A stretch of DNA of 7,736 nucleotides, from positions 1 through 7,736 of the forward strand of contig JANOQZ010000023.1 in the NCBI GenBank assembly GCA_031415055.1. Direction: 5' to 3'. A program made the translations under genes and the position numbers. Origin of the DNA: JANMOK01 sp031415055. GTDB taxonomy: Bacteria; Pseudomonadota; Alphaproteobacteria; Rhodobacterales; Rhodobacteraceae. The notes below the pieces were generated by a model that worked only from the letters and a program-made list of their open reading frames with translations, was not told the DNA's origin and made no database searches. Of this stretch, positions 5,205-7,736 are shown in pieces; within the stretch, counting starts at the first letter, position 1; the number at the start of each line of letters is the position of its first letter.

Positions 5205-5242
5205 CACGAATCATCTTTCGTGTAATGCAATAATGCTGTATT
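5205..5242 (+). promoter_or_regulatory. Promoter P4 of the small RNA array, with upstream inverted repeat
   Basis: ATGCAATAATGCTGTATT (5225-5242) is identical to P1. Upstream, CACGAA (5205-5210) and TTCGTG (5217-5222) form an inverted repeat with a 6-nt spacer over the -35 region, a possible operator specific to this copy. The -10 is TGTATT (5237-5242), and the start is predicted near 5249. Confidence 0.6.
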
Positions 5243-5248
5243 CATGAA

Positions 5249-5349
5249 AACAAGATGAATGACTGGGGGTCAGACATCGGTCGGATTGAGTTGTTTAACA
5301 AGTAGAAGGGCCGGTGATCCCGTGGGGGCGATCACCGGCCCTAGTTTTT
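5249..5349 (+). ncRNA. Candidate small RNA, unit 4
   Basis: The predicted RNA is about 100 nt. The 5' hairpin (5254-5278) has GATG/CATC, a 2x2 internal loop, TGAC/GTCA and a loop TGGGG drawn from a G5 run (5265-5269), 22 nt after the -10 element. The 3' hairpin is a 13-bp perfect stem (5307-5319 with 5330-5342) around CCGTGGGGGC, then TTTTT (5345-5349). This is the cleanest member of the array. Its last stem differs from that of unit 1 at three pairs, each compensated on the other arm. Confidence 0.74.
5307..5349 (+). terminator. Terminator of unit 4
   Basis: A perfect 13-bp stem with loop CCGTGGGGGC is followed by AG and TTTTT (5345-5349) on the + strand. It ends the array. Confidence 0.78.
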
Positions 5350-5458
5350 GTTGCAATCGCCCGATCTAACAGCCACGCTCGGCCAAAAGTTAAGACCACG
5401 CTACGCAACCCGCGCCGACGCTTTTCAACGCGAAACACAAAATGCGGTGGATTTTATC

Positions 5459-5511
5459 GGTTGGTGAATTATCTCGCGCCTTAGCGGCGCAAAAAGCAGG
5501 CATCACCAACC
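5459..5511. repeat. Long two-tier hairpin downstream of the glutamate dehydrogenase gene
   Basis: GGTTGGTGA (5459-5467) and TCACCAACC (5503-5511) are perfect 9-bp arms. Between them GCGCC (5476-5480) and GGCGC (5486-5490) form an inner hairpin. It begins 53 nt past the stop codon of the - strand dehydrogenase gene. Neither strand has a T tract after it. It may be a 3' UTR structure or a small mobile or repeat element. The rest of 5350-5564 shows nothing else I can call. Confidence 0.45.
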
Positions 5512-5564
5512 CCACACCTGTATCGTTTCAGTCGCGGATCAAAGCCCCAAAAACCGCCCCAAAT

Positions 5565-7001
5565 TTACAGCCCTTTGCTGGCATAACTCGCCGCGACACG
5601 ACCAATCGACACCAGATAGGCCGCCACCCGCAGATCTTCCACGTCGTTACGACCGTGCCAAATCTCGCGCATCGATTGGTATGCCGCTCGCATCGTGTCA
5701 TCCAAACCAGACCTCACAAGCTCCAATTCACCGGCACCGCGCAGGTATCTTTCCTTGAAATTCGGCGAAAGCGTCCACTTGGTGCCTTCGTCGTCGCTCA
5801 ACCGCTCCAGTTCATCGACCAATACTTGATGGCGCGATTCCTCCTGCCGCCGTTGCATCCGGCCAAAACGGATATGCGACAGATTTTTCACCCATTCAAA
5901 ATAGGAAACCGTCACCCCACCCGCATTGGCATACATGTCGGGAATAATCAGGCAGCCTTTCTGCCGTAAAATCGCATCCGCCCCCGCCGTCACCGGCCCG
6001 TTGGCCGCTTCGATAATCATTTTCGCCTTGATCCGTGCGGCATTGCCAAGGTTGATCTGCGCTTCCATCGCGGCGGGTATCAGAATGTCGCAAGTGCCTT
6101 CCAAGGCCGCCGGGCCATCGGCCTGATAGGTGCCGCCCGGAAACCCTTTCACGCCTTTATGCGCCGCGATATGCAAGCGCAGCGCCTCGATATTGATCCC
6201 CTTGGGGTTCAATATCGCGCCGTCAAACTCGATCACTGCCGTGATAATCGCGCCGTCTTCTTCCGACAAAAACTTGGCGGCATGATAGCCCACGTTGCCC
6301 AGCCCCTGAACAATCACCTTTTTCCCGTCCAATGTGCCCGACAGACCCGCCGCCGCCGCATCTTCCTTATGGCGGAAAAACTCGCGCAAGGCATATTGCA
6401 CGCCGCGCCCAGTCGCTTCCACGCGCCCGGCAATCCCACCCGCGTTCAACGGCTTCCCCGTCACACATGCCGCCGCGTTGATGTCTGTCGTGTTCATCCG
6501 TCGATATTGGTCGGCGATCCATGCCATCTCGCGCTCGCCCGTGCCCATATCGGGGGCAGGCACGTTTTGTGACGGGTTGATCAAGTCGCGTTTGATCAAT
6601 TCATAGGCGAACCGCCGGGTAATCAACTCCAACTCGTGCACATCCCAAGCCTTGGGATCAATGCACAGCCCACCCTTGGACCCTCCAAAAGGCGTTTCCA
6701 CTAAGGCGCATTTATACGTCATCAGCGCCGCCAGCGCTTCAACTTCGTCCTGATTGACCCCCATCGAATAGCGAATACCGCCCTTGACCGGCTCCATATG
6801 TTCGGAATGCACCGCGCGATAGCCGGTAAATGTCACTAATTCTCCACGCAATCGCACGCCAAAACGCACCGTATAGGTCGAGTTGCAAACCTTGATTTTC
6901 TCAATCAGACCCGGCGACAAATCCATCAAGCTAACTGCCCGGTCGAACATCATGTCGACGGATTGGCGGAACGACGGTTCTTTGGTACTGGCAGCAGACA
7001 T
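5565..7001 (-). CDS. gdhA: Glutamate dehydrogenase (Glu/Leu/Phe/Val dehydrogenase family)
   Basis: I chose ATG 7001-6999 (478 aa, MSAASTKEPS) over an in-frame GTG 12 codons upstream, because GGGGA sits about 8 nt before it and the GTG has no properly spaced ribosome site. The enzyme interconverts glutamate and 2-oxoglutarate plus ammonium. The N-terminal ELFV domain has Lys73 (VKGG), Lys97 (TYK) and catalytic Lys109 (GSKGG), with Asp151 in NVPAPD. The Rossmann motif GLGNVG is at 233-238. Ser366 in the SYFEW motif matches the glutamate-binding serine of clostridial GDH and favours glutamate over leucine or phenylalanine. The C-terminal helices are full length. Cofactor choice cannot be settled by eye. 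The gene stands alone, 74 nt after hrpB on the same strand. The gene symbol is assigned by family. Confidence 0.95.
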   Translation of the reverse strand: MSAASTKEPSFRQSVDMMFDRAVSLMDLSPGLIEKIKVCNSTYTVRFGVRLRGELVTFTGYRAVHSEHMEPVKGGIRYSMGVNQDEVEALAALMTYKCALVETPFGGSKGGLCIDPKAWDVHELELITRRFAYELIKRDLINPSQNVPAPDMGTGEREMAWIADQYRRMNTTDINAAACVTGKPLNAGGIAGRVEATGRGVQYALREFFRHKEDAAAAGLSGTLDGKKVIVQGLGNVGYHAAKFLSEEDGAIITAVIEFDGAILNPKGINIEALRLHIAAHKGVKGFPGGTYQADGPAALEGTCDILIPAAMEAQINLGNAARIKAKMIIEAANGPVTAGADAILRQKGCLIIPDMYANAGGVTVSYFEWVKNLSHIRFGRMQRRQEESRHQVLVDELERLSDDEGTKWTLSPNFKERYLRGAGELELVRSGLDDTMRAAYQSMREIWHGRNDVEDLRVAAYLVSIGRVAASYASKGL

Positions 7002-7075
7002 AATATTTTCCCCATGCGGCTCTGACGGCCTATGCACGACCTTAGATCAAGTCATGCGCGATAAGTGTAAATATT

Positions 7076-7736
7076 TCACGAACGCCGCTTCACCCGCCTT
7101 GTCGGCTCCGCCACGCTTGGATCTTCGGGCCAGGGATGCCTGGGATAGCGGCCGCGCAAATCGCGACGCACGTCGGCATAAGATTTCGCCCAAAACCCCG
7201 GCAAATCCGCCGTCAACTGCACCGGCTTTCCCGCAGGCGACACCAGTTCAAACAACACCGCCACCTGATCCGGCCCGACCATCGGATGCACCTTGGTGCC
7301 AAACATCTCTTGCAGTCGCACCGTCACTTTCGGCACTTCGCCCGCATAATCAATCGTCAACCGAGTGCCCGTTGCCGCAAAAATTGCCTCGGGGGCAAGC
7401 CTGTCCAATGCGCGTTTGCCTTCCCGACCCAACCGAGCCTCCAACAAACCGCGCAAGTCCAACCCGGCCAGATCGCTTAACTTGCGGCAATCGCCCAGAT
7501 GCGGCTGCAACCATCCGGCCAAATCGCCAGTCAAACCCGTATCGGAAAAGTCTGCCAACGCAGCGCCATGCCGCCGTACCCATTCTATGCGCGCAACCAA
7601 GCCTCTTGTCGCCGCACTCCACGGCAAAACGTCCAATCCCAATTCGCGCACGCCCTGCGCCATCGCCGCTGCAATCGCATCCGCTGATACTTTGCCCAAT
7701 GCCCGCTCTTGCAAAACCAAAGCACCCAATTTCAGC
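7076..7736 (-). CDS. hrpB: ATP-dependent helicase HrpB, C-terminal part (5' end outside the window)
   Basis: The frame is open to the window edge and ends in TGA (7078-7076), leaving about 219 C-terminal residues that begin LKLGALVLQERAL. The segment VAVLFELVSPAGKPVQLTADLPGFW, given here in two parts as VAVLFELVSPAGKPVQ and LTADLPGFW, then SYADVRRDLRGRYPRHPWPEDP, is diagnostic of the HrpB C-terminal domain. The tail is basic (TRRVKRRS). HrpB is a DEAH/DExH-box helicase; the helicase motifs lie beyond the window, and its cellular role is not well defined. Glutamate dehydrogenase starts 74 nt downstream on the same strand, so either separate promoters or read-through is possible. Confidence 0.93.
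   Translation of the reverse strand, partial: LKLGALVLQERALGKVSADAIAAAMAQGVRELGLDVLPWSAATRGLVARIEWVRRHGAALADFSDTGLTGDLAGWLQPHLGDCRKLSDLAGLDLRGLLEARLGREGKRALDRLAPEAIFAATGTRLTIDYAGEVPKVTVRLQEMFGTKVHPMVGPDQVAVLFELVSPAGKPVQLTADLPGFWAKSYADVRRDLRGRYPRHPWPEDPSVAEPTRRVKRRS

Noticed and set aside
4190..5350. CRISPR array
   Set aside because: The repeats are inverted hairpins with diverged stems and irregular spacing of about 100-500 nt, with no uniform spacers.
4190..5350. REP/ERIC-type mobile palindromes
   Set aside because: Each of four hairpins is tied to an upstream promoter-like element at nearly fixed distance, with one-strand G bias. Dispersed palindromes would not keep that.
4190..5350. CsrA/RsmA-titrating RNAs
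   Set aside because: CsrA sponges need GGA in the loops. These loops are GTGGGGGC or TGGGGG, and only the fifth unit contains GGA at all.
5442..5969. 175-codon + strand open frame over the end of glutamate dehydrogenase
   Set aside because: Most of it is antisense to the conserved dehydrogenase C-terminus, and there is no ribosome site.
7002..7075. FNR-type site and promoter before glutamate dehydrogenase
   Set aside because: TTGAT occurs on the - strand, but no ATCAA partner lies at the required spacing. A TTTACA/GATCTA pairing at 17 nt is too weak to call.

Overview
The window looks like chromosomal DNA of an alphaproteobacterium, most likely a Rhodobacterales (Roseobacter-group) species. 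This rests on protein family resemblance, moderately GC-rich coding regions, compact catabolic operons and AT-richer intergenic DNA. It is an inference, because no rRNA or other taxonomic marker is present.

Positions 1-2514 (+ strand) hold the end of a catabolic operon. It contains the C-terminal tail of a dimethylglycine/sarcosine-dehydrogenase-like flavoprotein (GcvT C-terminal domain), a zinc alcohol dehydrogenase overlapping it by ATGA, and an enolase-superfamily (mandelate racemase/galactonate dehydratase-like) enzyme 9 nt further on. In that last protein a normally acidic metal ligand is Gly208.

Positions 2515-3071 hold two adjacent palindromes, an unrecognised 56-codon gene at 2772-2942 with a good Shine-Dalgarno sequence, and a Rho-independent terminator. 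A pirin-family gene follows on the - strand (3072-3983).

Positions 3984-5564 are about 1.6 kb without a convincing protein gene, and this is the most interesting part of the window. I read 4190-5350 as a tandem array of four or five paralogous small RNA genes on the + strand. Four copies have a GCTGTAT[T/A] promoter element, then 21-25 nt later a G5-G6 tract, then a long terminator-like hairpin. The four hairpins have a nearly invariant G5 loop, and their stems differ by compensatory base changes. There are 13 runs of five or more G on the + strand between 4036 and 5350, and no run of five C. A fifth unit at 5041-5161 has the hairpins but no matching promoter. Upstream, the 56-codon gene carries CCCCC between its Shine-Dalgarno sequence and ATG, a second C5 tract after its stop, and a C4 loop in its terminator. 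All of these can pair with the G-rich loops, which suggests a local regulatory circuit. The layout resembles other alphaproteobacterial tandem sRNA arrays such as the CcsR RNAs of Rhodobacter, but the loop motif here is G-rich rather than CCUCC.

Positions 5565-7001 (- strand) encode glutamate dehydrogenase (478 aa). Positions 7076-7736 (- strand) encode the C-terminal part of the HrpB helicase and run off the window.
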